Source of the DNA: Solirubrobacterales bacterium
GTDB taxonomy: Bacteria > Actinomycetota > Thermoleophilia > Solirubrobacterales > 70-9
Direction: 5' to 3'
Assembly: GCA_025936755.1 (NCBI GenBank)
Contig: JAICSS010000002.1
Location: 81,845 to 145,844 of the forward strand
Length of the DNA: 64,000 nt
The notes under the pieces were generated by a model. That model was given only the letters and a program-made list of their open reading frames with translations. It made no database searches and had not been told where the DNA came from. Position 1 is the first letter of the stretch; every line of letters begins with the position of its first letter. The translations under genes were made by a program, and so were the position numbers. Positions 42,317 through 51,279 of the stretch are shown here, piece after piece.

Positions 42317-43338
42317 AAGAGCTGGTTCTCGCCGGCGAAGATCTCGCTCACCGAGTCGTCGGTGAAGATGCGGCGGATCGAGTCGGCGAAGGTGCTGGCG
42401 GTGGAGAGGACGGTGATGTTGTCCGGGGCGTCGGGACGAAGCGGCAGGGTGTCGGTGACGACGATCCGCTCGATCGCCGAGTTTTCCAGCCGTTCGAAGG
42501 CCGGGCCGGAGAAGACGCCGTGGGTGGCGCAGGCGATCACCCGCGCCGCGCCCTCGTCGATCACCGTCTGGGCGGCGGCGCAGAGGGTGCCGGCGGTGTC
42601 GATCATGTCGTCGACGAGGACCGCGGTCTTGCCCTTGACGTCACCGACCACGTAGCCGATCTCCGCCACCTGCTGGGCCGGCCGCTCCTTCTCCATCACC
42701 GCCCAGTGGGTGCCGATGCGGCGGGCGAAGTTGCGCGCGGTCTTCACGCGGCCGGCATCCGGGCTGACGATCACCAGCTCGTCCTTCATTTCCTGGTCGG
42801 CGAACCACTGGGTCAGCATCGGCATCGCCGTCATGTGGTCGACCGGGACGTGGAAGAAGCCCTGCACCTGGCCGGCGTGGAGGTCCATGGTGAGGACGCG
42901 GTCGACGCCGACCGCCTCCAGGCACTTGGCGACGATCCGGGCCGAGATCGGCTCCCGGGGGGCGGACTTCTTGTCCTGGCGGGCGTAGCCGTACCAGGGG
43001 AGGACGGCGATGATCCGGTGCGCGGAGGCGCCCTGGGCGGCGTCGATCATCGTCAGCAGCTCCATCAAGGCGTCGTTCGGGGTCATCCCTTCCTGCTCGT
43101 TGGCGCAGGTCGACTGCACGAGGAAGACGTCGGCGCCGCGGATCGATTCCTCGTAGCGGCAGTAGACCTCGCCGTTGGCGAAGGTGGTCAGCGTCGCCTG
43201 GCCGAGGTCGAGGTCGAGCTTGCCGGCGACCTTGGCGGCGAGGTCCATCGAACAGCGGCCGCCGAAGACCATCATCTTCTTCGTGTAGTCGTGGTCGATG
43301 CCAGTCGCCGCCTGCGGGCGCTCCTCGATCATGCTCAC
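42313..43338 (-). CDS. prs: ribose-phosphate pyrophosphokinase
   Basis: A 341-residue PRPP synthase. Motifs: FANGEVYCRYEESIRGADVFLVQS, the flexible loop YGYARQDKKSAPREPISAR, MDLHAGQVQGFF with the metal/ATP His, IVSPDAGRVKTARNFA and the PRPP loop AVLVDDMIDTAGTLCAAA. Makes PRPP for nucleotides, His and Trp. ATG overlaps the glmU stop. Confidence 0.96.
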   Translation of the reverse strand: MSMIEERPQAATGIDHDYTKKMMVFGGRCSMDLAAKVAGKLDLDLGQATLTTFANGEVYCRYEESIRGADVFLVQSTCANEQEGMTPNDALMELLTMIDAAQGASAHRIIAVLPWYGYARQDKKSAPREPISARIVAKCLEAVGVDRVLTMDLHAGQVQGFFHVPVDHMTAMPMLTQWFADQEMKDELVIVSPDAGRVKTARNFARRIGTHWAVMEKERPAQQVAEIGYVVGDVKGKTAVLVDDMIDTAGTLCAAAQTVIDEGAARVIACATHGVFSGPAFERLENSAIERIVVTDTLPLRPDAPDNITVLSTASTFADSIRRIFTDDSVSEIFAGENQLF

Positions 43339-44732
43339 GGGGTCTTGTCCTCTCGCATCTCGGCCGCTTTGCGAGCGGCGTATCCGTCGATGTTCCTCTG
43401 CGCGTTCTCACTGACGCCGAGAGCCCCCTCGGGAACGTCGTCCTTGATCACTGCGCCAGCGCCAGTGTAGGCGGCGTCGCCGACTTCTACCGGTGCGACG
43501 AGCATCGTGTCAACGCCGATGCGGACGTTGCGGCCGATGACGGTCCGGTTCTTGCGGAAACCGTCGTAGTTGGCGGTGATCGTGCCGGCGCCGAGGTTGC
43601 TGCCGGCGCCGACGTCGGCGTCGCCGACGTAGGCGAGGTGAGGGATCTTGGAGCCCTCCCCCAGCTGCGAGTTCTTGATCTCGACGAAGGTGCCGGCCTT
43701 GGCGCCGTCCTCGAGCAGGGCGCCGGGGCGCAGGTAGGCGAACGGGCCGACCGAGCAGCCCGCCCGCACGTCGCACTCGACCAGGTAGGAGTGCAGGACC
43801 TGGGAGCCGGCGCCGACCGCGGTGTCGACGAGGGTGCTGAGGGGGCCGACGACGGCGCCCTCGGCGATCGTCGTCTCACCGCGCAGGGTCGTCCCGGGCT
43901 CGATCCTCGCGTCGGCGGCGATCTCGACGCCGGCGTCGACCCAGGTCGAGGCGGGGTCGACGATCGTGGCGCCGGCGAGCATGTGGGCCTCGAGCAGGCG
44001 ACGGCGGCCCTCGGCCTCGACGGCGGCGAGGTCGACGCGGTTGTTGACCCCCATCGTCACCGCGGGGTCGTCGGCCTTGTGGGCGAAGACGGAGTGCCCC
44101 GCCTCGCGCAGGGCCGGGAAGACGTCGGGGAGGTAGTACTCGCCCTGGGCGTTGTCGCTGGAGAGCCCTTTCAGGGCGGCTGCCAGGGGGGCGGCGTCGA
44201 AGGCGTAGGTGCCGGCGTTGATCTCGCGGATCTCCAGCTGCCAGGCCTCGGCGTCGCCGGCGGCTTTCGCCTCGACCACCCGTTCCACGGCGCCGGAGGA
44301 ATCGCGGACGACACGGCCGTAGGAGCCGGGATCGTCGAGCTCGATCGTCATCACCGTCGCCGCCGCCTCGGTCGCCTCGTGCGCGGCGAGGAAGCCGGAG
44401 ATGACCTCGGCCGAGATCAAGGGGTGGTCGCCGGAGAGGACCAGGACGGTCTCGCTCTCCTCGATCAGCGGCAGCGCCGCGCGGATCGCGCCGCCGGTGC
44501 CGTCGGAGACCGGCTGCTCAATGGTCTCGACGTCCTCAGGCAGCCCCGCGGAAAGGTCGCGCCCCGGCGAGACGATCGCGGCGACGCGGCCGGCACCGGC
44601 CTCGCGGGCAGCGAGGATCGGCCAGGCGACCATCGGCCGCCCGCAGACGGGATGCAGCATCTTCGGCGTCGAGGAACGCATGCGCGTGCCCTCGCCCGCC
44701 GCCATGACGAGAACCAGCGGGGCGGAACTCAC
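43335..44732 (-). CDS. glmU: bifunctional GlmU (UDP-GlcNAc pyrophosphorylase / GlcN-1-P acetyltransferase)
   Basis: A 465-residue enzyme. The N-terminal nucleotidyltransferase has VMAAGEGTRMRSSTPKMLHPVCGRP, QPVSDGTGGAIRAAL and VLVLSGDHPLI. The C-terminal left-handed beta-helix acetyltransferase has FAYLRPGALLEDGAKAGTFVEIKNS, KIPHLAYVGDADVGAGSNLGAGTITANYDG and the active His in that stretch. It supplies UDP-GlcNAc for cell wall. GTG at 44732 starts the standard N terminus; an ATG at 44798 would add 22 non-conserved residues. Confidence 0.95.
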   Translation of the reverse strand: MSSAPLVLVMAAGEGTRMRSSTPKMLHPVCGRPMVAWPILAAREAGAGRVAAIVSPGRDLSAGLPEDVETIEQPVSDGTGGAIRAALPLIEESETVLVLSGDHPLISAEVISGFLAAHEATEAAATVMTIELDDPGSYGRVVRDSSGAVERVVEAKAAGDAEAWQLEIREINAGTYAFDAAPLAAALKGLSSDNAQGEYYLPDVFPALREAGHSVFAHKADDPAVTMGVNNRVDLAAVEAEGRRRLLEAHMLAGATIVDPASTWVDAGVEIAADARIEPGTTLRGETTIAEGAVVGPLSTLVDTAVGAGSQVLHSYLVECDVRAGCSVGPFAYLRPGALLEDGAKAGTFVEIKNSQLGEGSKIPHLAYVGDADVGAGSNLGAGTITANYDGFRKNRTVIGRNVRIGVDTMLVAPVEVGDAAYTGAGAVIKDDVPEGALGVSENAQRNIDGYAARKAAEMREDKTP

Positions 44733-44769
44733 CCGCGCATCGTATTTCCGGCGGTCGTCCGGTGTCGAA

Positions 44770-45378
<609 letters not shown>

Positions 45379-46221
45379 TCACACCTTGCGGTAGCGGGCG
45401 TCGACGATCGAGTAGAGCGCGAACCCGGCGAGGCCGGCGGCGACGGCGCCGAGCAGGACCGGCCCGTAGGAGGCGTCGGCCAGTTCGCGCAGGGCGCCGT
45501 CGAGGCCGATCGCCTGCTTCGGGTTGTAGTCGACCGCGGCTTTGATCAGCCCGTAGCCGATCAGGGCGAAGACGACCGCCCGGGCGACGTGCCCGAAGAC
45601 GCCGAGCGCGGTATAGCCCTTGCGGACCCCCTCGCTCATCTCCCCCGTCCTGGTGTCTTCGCAGAACTTCCTCGCCAGGCCCTTGTAGGCCTGATAGGCG
45701 CCGACGCCGATCAGGATCGCCCCGGCGATCGCGACGAGCACGGTGCCGGCCGGCCAGTCGAGGACGCCGCCGGTCGGCTGCTTCGGCGTCCCCGAGCCGG
45801 TGCCGGCGCCGAGGAGGATCTCGACCGCGGTCACGCAGAGGATCCCGTAGGCGACGCCGCTCGCCAGCGCCGCGACGCGGTCCGAGCCGCTGTCCCGCTG
45901 TTCGGCGCCGTGGCCGACGACGGCGCGGGTCAGGCGCCAGAGCGCATAGCCGGCCAGGCCGATCGCGACGAGGACGAGCAGCGCCTCGCCGAACGACTGG
46001 CCGGCGATCGTCTTCAGCGCGCCCTGCTGGTTGGTCGCCCTGCCGCCGTCGCCGAGGGCGAGCTTCAGCGCCAGCACCCCGATCACGCCATAGACGACGC
46101 CCCGGGCCACCAGCCCCGCCCGCGCCAGCCAGCCAAGCGTCTTCGCGTGCGCGAGCTGCTCGCCCTGGCCCTTCGCCTTGCTGCCCAGGTCCTGGACTCC
46201 CGCTCCCACATCGGTCTTCAT
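45379..46221 (-). CDS. DUF1206 membrane protein
   Basis: A 280-residue protein with three repeats of a two-helix unit, each beginning with LARAGLVARGVVYGVIGVLAL-type sequence (also VAALASGVAYGILCVTAVEI and GVFGHVARAVVFALIGYGLI), the pattern of DUF1206. Function unknown. ATG at 46221 overlaps the stop of the lipid-kinase gene (ATGA), so it is the third gene of a PAP2-kinase-DUF1206 operon, which suggests membrane lipid work. Confidence 0.85.
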   Translation of the reverse strand: MKTDVGAGVQDLGSKAKGQGEQLAHAKTLGWLARAGLVARGVVYGVIGVLALKLALGDGGRATNQQGALKTIAGQSFGEALLVLVAIGLAGYALWRLTRAVVGHGAEQRDSGSDRVAALASGVAYGILCVTAVEILLGAGTGSGTPKQPTGGVLDWPAGTVLVAIAGAILIGVGAYQAYKGLARKFCEDTRTGEMSEGVRKGYTALGVFGHVARAVVFALIGYGLIKAAVDYNPKQAIGLDGALRELADASYGPVLLGAVAAGLAGFALYSIVDARYRKV

Positions 46222-47114
46222 CTCGCTCCGTTCCCTCCTCTGGCCGAGCGCGGCACGCAGACCGTGATCGCCTCGGCTTCGACGTCGACCTTGAAGCTCT
46301 TGACCTTCCTGCGATCGCCGCCGTCCAGCTCGTAGCGGACCTTGCGATCCAGCTTCACCCGGACCTTTCGGCCCTGGGTGACCCGCACGAACGGCGAGCG
46401 CTCGGCGCTGCCGAGGGCGGTGCGCGCGGTCGCCCGCACCAGCTGCACCGGCCCCTCGGAGGTGAGGACGCCGACGTCGAGCCTGCCGTCGTCGGGGCGG
46501 GCGTCGGCGAAGACCTCGATGCCGCCGAAGAGCTCGCCGACGTTGCCGACCAGGATGCAGCTCGCCGGGCCCTGGTACCAGGGGGTGCCGTCGACCTTGA
46601 TCTTCGCCTCGAAGCTGGGGCTGTTGAGCCTGGCGGCGCCGGCGGCCACGTAGGCCGCCCGGCCGAGGCGGTCCTTGAGGTCCTCGGCGCCCTCGATCAT
46701 CGCCGCGTCGAAGCCGGCCCCGGCCATCACCGCGAAGCGCTCGCCGTCGAAGCGGCCGACGTCGAGCCGGCGGCGCTCGCCGTGCAGGGCGACCTCGACG
46801 GCCTGGCCGATCTCGCGCTCGATCCCGAGGTGGGTGGCGAAGAGGTTCGAGGTCCCGGCGGGGACGATCGCCAGCGGGACCTGCGTGTCCTTCAGGGCGT
46901 TGACGCAGCGGCGGACCATCCCGTCCCCGCCCCAGGCGATCAGCAGCTCGGCCCCCTCTTCCAGCGCCTCTTCGACCGCGGCCGGCGCCCGCTTGCTCTT
47001 CGGCACCTCGGTCCAGAGCGGGTCGCCGACGCCGGCGCCGGCGAGCGTGCGCCGCAGCTCCGGCAGACCGCCGCCGACCGTCTTGCCCGCGTGGGCGACG
47101 ACCGCGACCTTCAT
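46218..47114 (-). CDS. diacylglycerol-kinase-family lipid kinase
   Basis: A 298-residue DgkB/YegS-like kinase. The nucleotide motif is LLIAWGGDGMVRRCVNAL (GGDG), followed by VPLAIVPAGTSNLFATHLGI (the GTxN motif) and a C-terminal beta-sandwich with RLDVGRFDGERFAVMAGAGFDA. It would phosphorylate diacylglycerol or a related lipid alcohol. Coupled at both ends (ATGA) to the PAP2 gene before it and the DUF1206 gene after it; a kinase/phosphatase pair on one transcript. Confidence 0.9.
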   Translation of the reverse strand: MKVAVVAHAGKTVGGGLPELRRTLAGAGVGDPLWTEVPKSKRAPAAVEEALEEGAELLIAWGGDGMVRRCVNALKDTQVPLAIVPAGTSNLFATHLGIEREIGQAVEVALHGERRRLDVGRFDGERFAVMAGAGFDAAMIEGAEDLKDRLGRAAYVAAGAARLNSPSFEAKIKVDGTPWYQGPASCILVGNVGELFGGIEVFADARPDDGRLDVGVLTSEGPVQLVRATARTALGSAERSPFVRVTQGRKVRVKLDRKVRYELDGGDRRKVKSFKVDVEAEAITVCVPRSARGGNGAR

Positions 47115-47917
47115 GCCCGGCGCCTCTCCGCAGCGGCCCCGGCGGCACGGCAGGCGAACAACAGGACCAGGATCGCGCCGATGCCGATGAGGACGCCGCC
47201 GGCGACGTCGAGCGGATGGTGCATCCCCTCGTACATGCGCGAGAGGGCGACGAAGGTGGTGAGCAGGATCGCGGCGGTCCAGGCCAGCGCCTTTTTCAGG
47301 CTGCTGGTGAAGCGGGTGGTGAGGAGCAGGACCAGGCCGGAGTAGACGGCGACCGAGGCGGCGGTGTGGCCGGAGGGGTAGCTGGCGTCGACTTCGAGGT
47401 GTTCGAGTCGGTGGACGGAGGGGCGCTCGCGGGGGACCAGGAGCGAGGTGACGCGGTAGGTCGCCGACTCGACGGTGAGGACGAAGACCGCGAAGGCGGC
47501 GATCAGCCAACGGCGGAAGTAGGCGCAGACCAGGGCCACGATGCCGACGAGGATCGGCAGCACCGGGGCGCCGCCGACCTGGGAGCCGATTTCGGCGAAG
47601 GTGGTGAGGGTGCCGGTGCGATGCTGGGCGAGGGTGTCGTTGACGCTCTCGTCGGCTCCTTCCAGCCCGAGGCCGCCGCTGCCGACGAGGACGTGGACGA
47701 CGAAGAGGGCGAGCAGGATCGATGCGGCGGCCAGCAGCAGGTAGCCGGCGAGCAGGGCGAGGAAGAAGACGAGGGCGGGATGGCGCGAGTCGAGCGCGGC
47801 GGCGAAGCGGTCCGGCAGGCTGCCGGGGCGCGCCTCGAAGATCGGGACGGCGGGGCGGCCGTCGGAGCGCTCCCTCGCAGGGGCCGAGGCGACGCGCGAT
47901 CTCTCCTCGACGGTCAC
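47111..47917 (-). CDS. PAP2-family lipid phosphatase
   Basis: A 268-residue protein with six helices and the three PAP2 signature motifs: LLVPRERPSVHR (KxxxxxxRP variant), ASYPSGHTAASVAVY (PSGH) and SRMYEGMHHPLDVAGG (SRxxxxxHxxxD). It removes phosphate from phosphatidate, undecaprenyl pyrophosphate or similar lipids outside the membrane. First gene of the three-gene lipid operon. Confidence 0.92.
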   Translation of the reverse strand: MTVEERSRVASAPARERSDGRPAVPIFEARPGSLPDRFAAALDSRHPALVFFLALLAGYLLLAAASILLALFVVHVLVGSGGLGLEGADESVNDTLAQHRTGTLTTFAEIGSQVGGAPVLPILVGIVALVCAYFRRWLIAAFAVFVLTVESATYRVTSLLVPRERPSVHRLEHLEVDASYPSGHTAASVAVYSGLVLLLTTRFTSSLKKALAWTAAILLTTFVALSRMYEGMHHPLDVAGGVLIGIGAILVLLFACRAAGAAAERRRA

Positions 47918-47966
47918 GCCCGGCTTATTCCCCCGCCGCGCCCATACTATGCATCGGTTCCTCTAA

Positions 47967-47986
47967 CCAATGGCGGTGTTCATTGG
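47967..47986. promoter_or_regulatory. operator-like palindrome between divergent PAP2 genes
   Basis: CCAATG (47967-47972) and CATTGG (47981-47986), 8-bp spacer, midway between the two start codons. On the - strand TAGTAT (about 47945-47950) is a possible -10 whose -35 would overlap the palindrome. A regulator could control both genes from here. Confidence 0.35.
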
Positions 47987-48011
47987 CCTTTGTGGGTAAA
48001 TCGTCCTCCTG

Positions 48012-48914
48012 ATGCCGTTTTTCCTCCTCCTCCTGATCTCCGTCCTCGCCGGCCTCGGAGCGGCGTTCCTGACGCGCCGGTACCCGGGTGGCGCAGCGGC
48101 GCCGGCGGTGGTCGAGGCGGCGCGCGAGGCCGGCGGGCACGCCACCGGGCCCAGGGCCCGCCGGGCGGCGCGCGCGGCTCGGCTCGATCCGGAGAAGGCG
48201 ACGGGCCTGGCGCTGACCCTCGCGCTCCTCGCCGTCCTCGTCGGGGGCGTAGCGCTGGCGGTGCTGGCGGTGGTCGTCCGCAGCACCGACGCGCTCGCCG
48301 GCATCGACAGCAGCGTCGCCGAATGGGGTAACCGCAACGCGAGCAGCTGGTCGCACGATGCCCTCACTCTCGTGACGCGGCTGGGGGAAGCGTGGGTGAT
48401 CGTCCCCGTCGCGCTCTTGGTCGCGGTCGTCGAGATCGCCCGCACGCGCAACAAGTGGGTGGTGCCGTTCCTGCTGATCGTGATCCTCGGCGACAGCCTC
48501 CTCACCAATGCGATCAAGCAGCTCGTCGACCGCGCCCGGCCGACGATCGAGGCGGTCGCCGCCACCCTCGGCCCCTCCTTCCCCAGCGGCCACACCTCCA
48601 CCGCCGCCGCCTCCTGGGCCGCCTTCGCCCTCGTCGCCGGCCGCTGGTGGGGCCGCCGCGCCTGGCCCGCCCTGGCCGGCGCCGCCGTCGGCATCGCCGT
48701 CGCCGTCGCCCTTAGCCGCGTCTTCCTCGACGTCCACTGGCTGACCGACGTCCTCGGCGGCCTCGCTCTCGGCTGGGCCTGGTTCGCCGCCTGCGCGATC
48801 GCCTTCGGCGGCCGCCTCCTCAGCTTCGGCGCCTCAGCTCAGGCCGCGGGCCGCGGCGCCGCAGAGGCCGCACCGGCGGAGTCCCCCGAGGCCGCCTCCC
48901 GCTCCCGCTCGTAG
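48012..48914 (+). CDS. PAP2-family phosphatase with extra N-terminal anchor
   Basis: A 300-residue protein: an initial helix and basic linker, then the PAP2 core with KQLVDRARPTIEA, PSFPSGHTSTAAASW and SRVFLDVHWLTDVLGG. Catalysis should be as for the divergent paralogue upstream. The last 76 bp, coding a low-complexity Ala/Ser tail (AQAAGRGAAEAAPAESPEAA), overlap the end of the convergent HNH gene, so the tail may be a by-product of that insertion. Confidence 0.9.
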   Translation: MPFFLLLLISVLAGLGAAFLTRRYPGGAAAPAVVEAAREAGGHATGPRARRAARAARLDPEKATGLALTLALLAVLVGGVALAVLAVVVRSTDALAGIDSSVAEWGNRNASSWSHDALTLVTRLGEAWVIVPVALLVAVVEIARTRNKWVVPFLLIVILGDSLLTNAIKQLVDRARPTIEAVAATLGPSFPSGHTSTAAASWAAFALVAGRWWGRRAWPALAGAAVGIAVAVALSRVFLDVHWLTDVLGGLALGWAWFAACAIAFGGRLLSFGASAQAAGRGAAEAAPAESPEAASRSRS

Positions 48915-49636
48915 AACTTCACCCACTTGCGGACAGCATTGTCGGAGACGCCGTACTTGCGACCGACCCAGCAGTAGCCGTGCGCCTCGATCTCGGCGAG
49001 GAGCTGCTCGTAGGGCGGCCGCTTGGCGCGCCTTATGTCTGGCTTCGGGCGACCCCGCAGCCTGGAGCGATCCCAGCGGGTCCCGCAAGCGCGAGAGCAG
49101 TAGCGTTGATCGGGACGCCCCGCGACGAAGAAGGCTCCGCAACGCCGACAGGCTCGCTTCGCTTTCTCCATGCGGTTCTTTCGCCCGCAATGGGTGTCCA
49201 GGGTCGCAGCGCAATTAGGACAGACGACTCTCAGGTTCTCCAAGCGATGATCGTCGCGGATCCCGTTGATGTGGTCGAGGATCATCCCCATCGGCCGGCC
49301 GAACCACATCTCACCCTGGCCGCACATCTCGCACACCGGCTCCTTCAACCCCTCCTGGAAAAGCCGGCGCTTCACATGCTGGCGCGAGTAGGTGGAGTTC
49401 TCGACCAGCACTTCCACCAGTGGGCGCGCCGGCAAGCGGAGGTTCCCCTCGATGCAGCGCGCAGGATCGAAGTGATCGGTGGAGATGTTCCAGAGGCCTG
49501 CGTATTTCTTCAGCACCCGCCAAGCTCCGCCACTCGGACAAAGGCCGAGCTTGCGCAGGCTCTCTGCCCACGAATAGGAAGACGCGATCGCCTCCTTGGC
49601 CTGCTCCTCCGTGTAGCTAAGTGGCCTCCCTGCCAT
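48839..49636 (-). CDS. HNH endonuclease with zinc ribbons and C-terminal helix-turn-helix
   Basis: A 265-residue free-standing nuclease resembling homing-type HNH proteins. Order: helical N terminus (1-95), HNH domain with CEMCG (102-106), LDHINGIRDDHRLENLRVVCPNC (H122, N133, CPNC 139-142), a second zinc ribbon (CRRCG...CSRACG, 163-184) and a helix-turn-helix (CWVGRKYGVSDNAVRKWVKFY, 222-242). ATG at 49636 was chosen because a longer frame would run into tRNA-Gln. It is lower in G+C than its neighbours, and its 3' end lies over the end of the PAP2 gene, both signs of transfer. Confidence 0.82.
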   Translation of the reverse strand: MAGRPLSYTEEQAKEAIASSYSWAESLRKLGLCPSGGAWRVLKKYAGLWNISTDHFDPARCIEGNLRLPARPLVEVLVENSTYSRQHVKRRLFQEGLKEPVCEMCGQGEMWFGRPMGMILDHINGIRDDHRLENLRVVCPNCAATLDTHCGRKNRMEKAKRACRRCGAFFVAGRPDQRYCSRACGTRWDRSRLRGRPKPDIRRAKRPPYEQLLAEIEAHGYCWVGRKYGVSDNAVRKWVKFYEREREAASGDSAGAASAAPRPAA

Positions 49637-49675
49637 AGGAGAAGCATTGCAAACGCCGCAGACGGAAAGTTGCGA

Positions 49676-49747
49676 CTGGGGAGCCCGGGCTCGAACCGGG
49701 AATGGGTCATCCAAAGTGACCAGTGTTGCCTATTACACCACTCCCCA
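49676..49747 (-). tRNA. tRNA-Gln (TTG)
   Basis: A 72-nt tRNA with acceptor TGGGGAG/CTCCCCA (the weak U1-A72 pair is typical of Gln), discriminator G, anticodon TTG in loop CTTTGGA, and T arm CCGGG pairing around TTCGAG. CCA not encoded. It lies 39 bp upstream of the HNH gene on the same strand. Confidence 0.93.
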
Positions 49748-49777
49748 AAGGGCCTCCAAGAGCTTAAACGGCCTTGG

Positions 49778-50995
49778 CTATTCCTCCGTCGCCCGCGCGA
49801 CCTTGCCGCCTTTTGCGCCGGGCTCCATCGCCGGCCCGCGCGGCGACGCGATGCCCAATACGCGCATCGCCTTCAGGCCCAGGCCGAGCTTCTCGCGGCC
49901 TTCGGTGGCGCTGACGTCGTGGCCGCAGAGCTCGCGAACGCGCTCGAGGCGGTAGCGGATCGTGTGGCGGTGGGTGAAGAGCTGTTTGGCGGTGGCGGCG
50001 ACGTTGCCGTCGTTGTCGAGGTAGGCCTCGACGGTCGCGACGAGCTCGGTCTCGTACTGCTCGTCGTACTCGCGCAGCGGCTGGATCGTCTCGGCGTAGA
50101 AGCGTTCGAGCTCGGCCGGGTCCTCGCTCATCGCCGGCAGCAGCAGGCGGTAGGCGCCGGTGTCCTCGAAGGCGAGCACCGCGCGGCCCTCGGCCTCGCC
50201 GACGTTGACCGCCAGGTGCGCCTCGCTGCCCGCCCGGTAGAGATCGACCGGGTCGGCGCAGCGGCGGCTGCGGCCGGTGGTGAGGTGGAAGCCGGAGAGG
50301 CTGTCGTCGAGCTCGCGCGCCAGCCCGGCCGCCGCCCGCGCCAGGCGCTCGTCGTCCTCGGCGGGGACGATCGCGGCGATCTCCGCCGCCGCCTCGCCGC
50401 CGTCGCTGGCCGCCAGCGAGCCCGGCGCCAGCGCCCGCAGCGCCCGCTGGGCGAAGACGAGGACGCGTTCGCGCCACTCCCCCGTCTGCGCCGCCCGCGG
50501 CGCCGCCCGCAGGACGACAACCCCGGCGCCGCGGTCGAGGTCGGCGCCGAGCTCGGAGGCCTGGGCGACGATGTCGCGGCGGTCGGTGACCTCGCGCCGC
50601 AGCACCGCCCGCACGAAGGCGCCCGCCGCCTCCTCGCTCTCCCACTCGGGCGAGCGCGAGCGCTCCAGCTCCAGCGCCAGCAGCGTCGTCACCATCCGCG
50701 CGATCACCGGGTCCGGCGCCTCCCTGGCGCGGTAGCGCAGCTCCCCCACCGCCGTGTCGGCGACCCGCAGCTCGACCGTCTTCACGCCCTCGCCGCCGGA
50801 GAGCAGCTTCCGCTCCTGGTCGGAGGAGGCGCCGGCGACCGCCAGCACGGCGCTGGAGCGGTCGATCAGGGCGACGCTGGCGTCGAGCAACCGCGCCGCC
50901 GCGCGCGCAACCGCCGGCAGGCCGGCGCCCGACTCGACCGCGTCGGAGAGCGCCTCGAGCAGCGTCGCTCGCTCGCTGGATGCAGAGCCGGGCAT
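49778..50995 (-). CDS. PucR-family transcriptional regulator
   Basis: A 405-residue regulator. An N-terminal GAF-like region (LLDASVALIDRSSAVLAVAG) and a GGDEF-like middle lead to the PucR/CdaR C-terminal helix-turn-helix: ATVEAYLDNDGNVAATAKQLFTHRHTIRYRLERVRELCG (about 325-365). Ligand unknown; relatives respond to purines or sugar acids. ATG at 50995. No catabolic operon lies next to it, so targets are not evident. Confidence 0.9.
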   Translation of the reverse strand: MPGSASSERATLLEALSDAVESGAGLPAVARAAARLLDASVALIDRSSAVLAVAGASSDQERKLLSGGEGVKTVELRVADTAVGELRYRAREAPDPVIARMVTTLLALELERSRSPEWESEEAAGAFVRAVLRREVTDRRDIVAQASELGADLDRGAGVVVLRAAPRAAQTGEWRERVLVFAQRALRALAPGSLAASDGGEAAAEIAAIVPAEDDERLARAAAGLARELDDSLSGFHLTTGRSRRCADPVDLYRAGSEAHLAVNVGEAEGRAVLAFEDTGAYRLLLPAMSEDPAELERFYAETIQPLREYDEQYETELVATVEAYLDNDGNVAATAKQLFTHRHTIRYRLERVRELCGHDVSATEGREKLGLGLKAMRVLGIASPRGPAMEPGAKGGKVARATEE

Positions 50996-51024
50996 CGGGC
51001 CATTATCCCGACGCAGGGCTCGAC

Positions 51025-51279
51025 CTAGGAGCCGTTGATGAAGTTGACGATGTCCGTGTAGTAGTAGACGATCCCCAGCCCGACCACGACGCCGCCGATC
51101 ACCAGCGCCGCGAGGACGAAGACGGAGAGGAAGCCGGCCGCCGCCTTCTCCCAGATCCGGCCGTAGGCGCTCAGGGCCGGCTGCAGGATCAGGGTGACGA
51201 AGACGACCAGGCAGATCGCCGCGGCGACTCCGTAGAGCAGGTACTGGTGACCGAGGTCGGTCAGCGCGAGAGGCATCAC
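51025..51279 (-). CDS. small two-helix membrane protein, 84 residues
   Basis: Two membrane segments (YLLYGVAAAICLVVFVTLILQP and GFLSVFVLAALVIGGVVVGLGIVYYY) joined by a short polar loop (ALSAYGRIWEKAAA). No family recognised. The ATG overlaps the stop of the DedA-PAP2 gene, so it is a coupled partner of that protein and may be a helper subunit. Confidence 0.65.
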   Translation of the reverse strand: MMPLALTDLGHQYLLYGVAAAICLVVFVTLILQPALSAYGRIWEKAAAGFLSVFVLAALVIGGVVVGLGIVYYYTDIVNFINGS

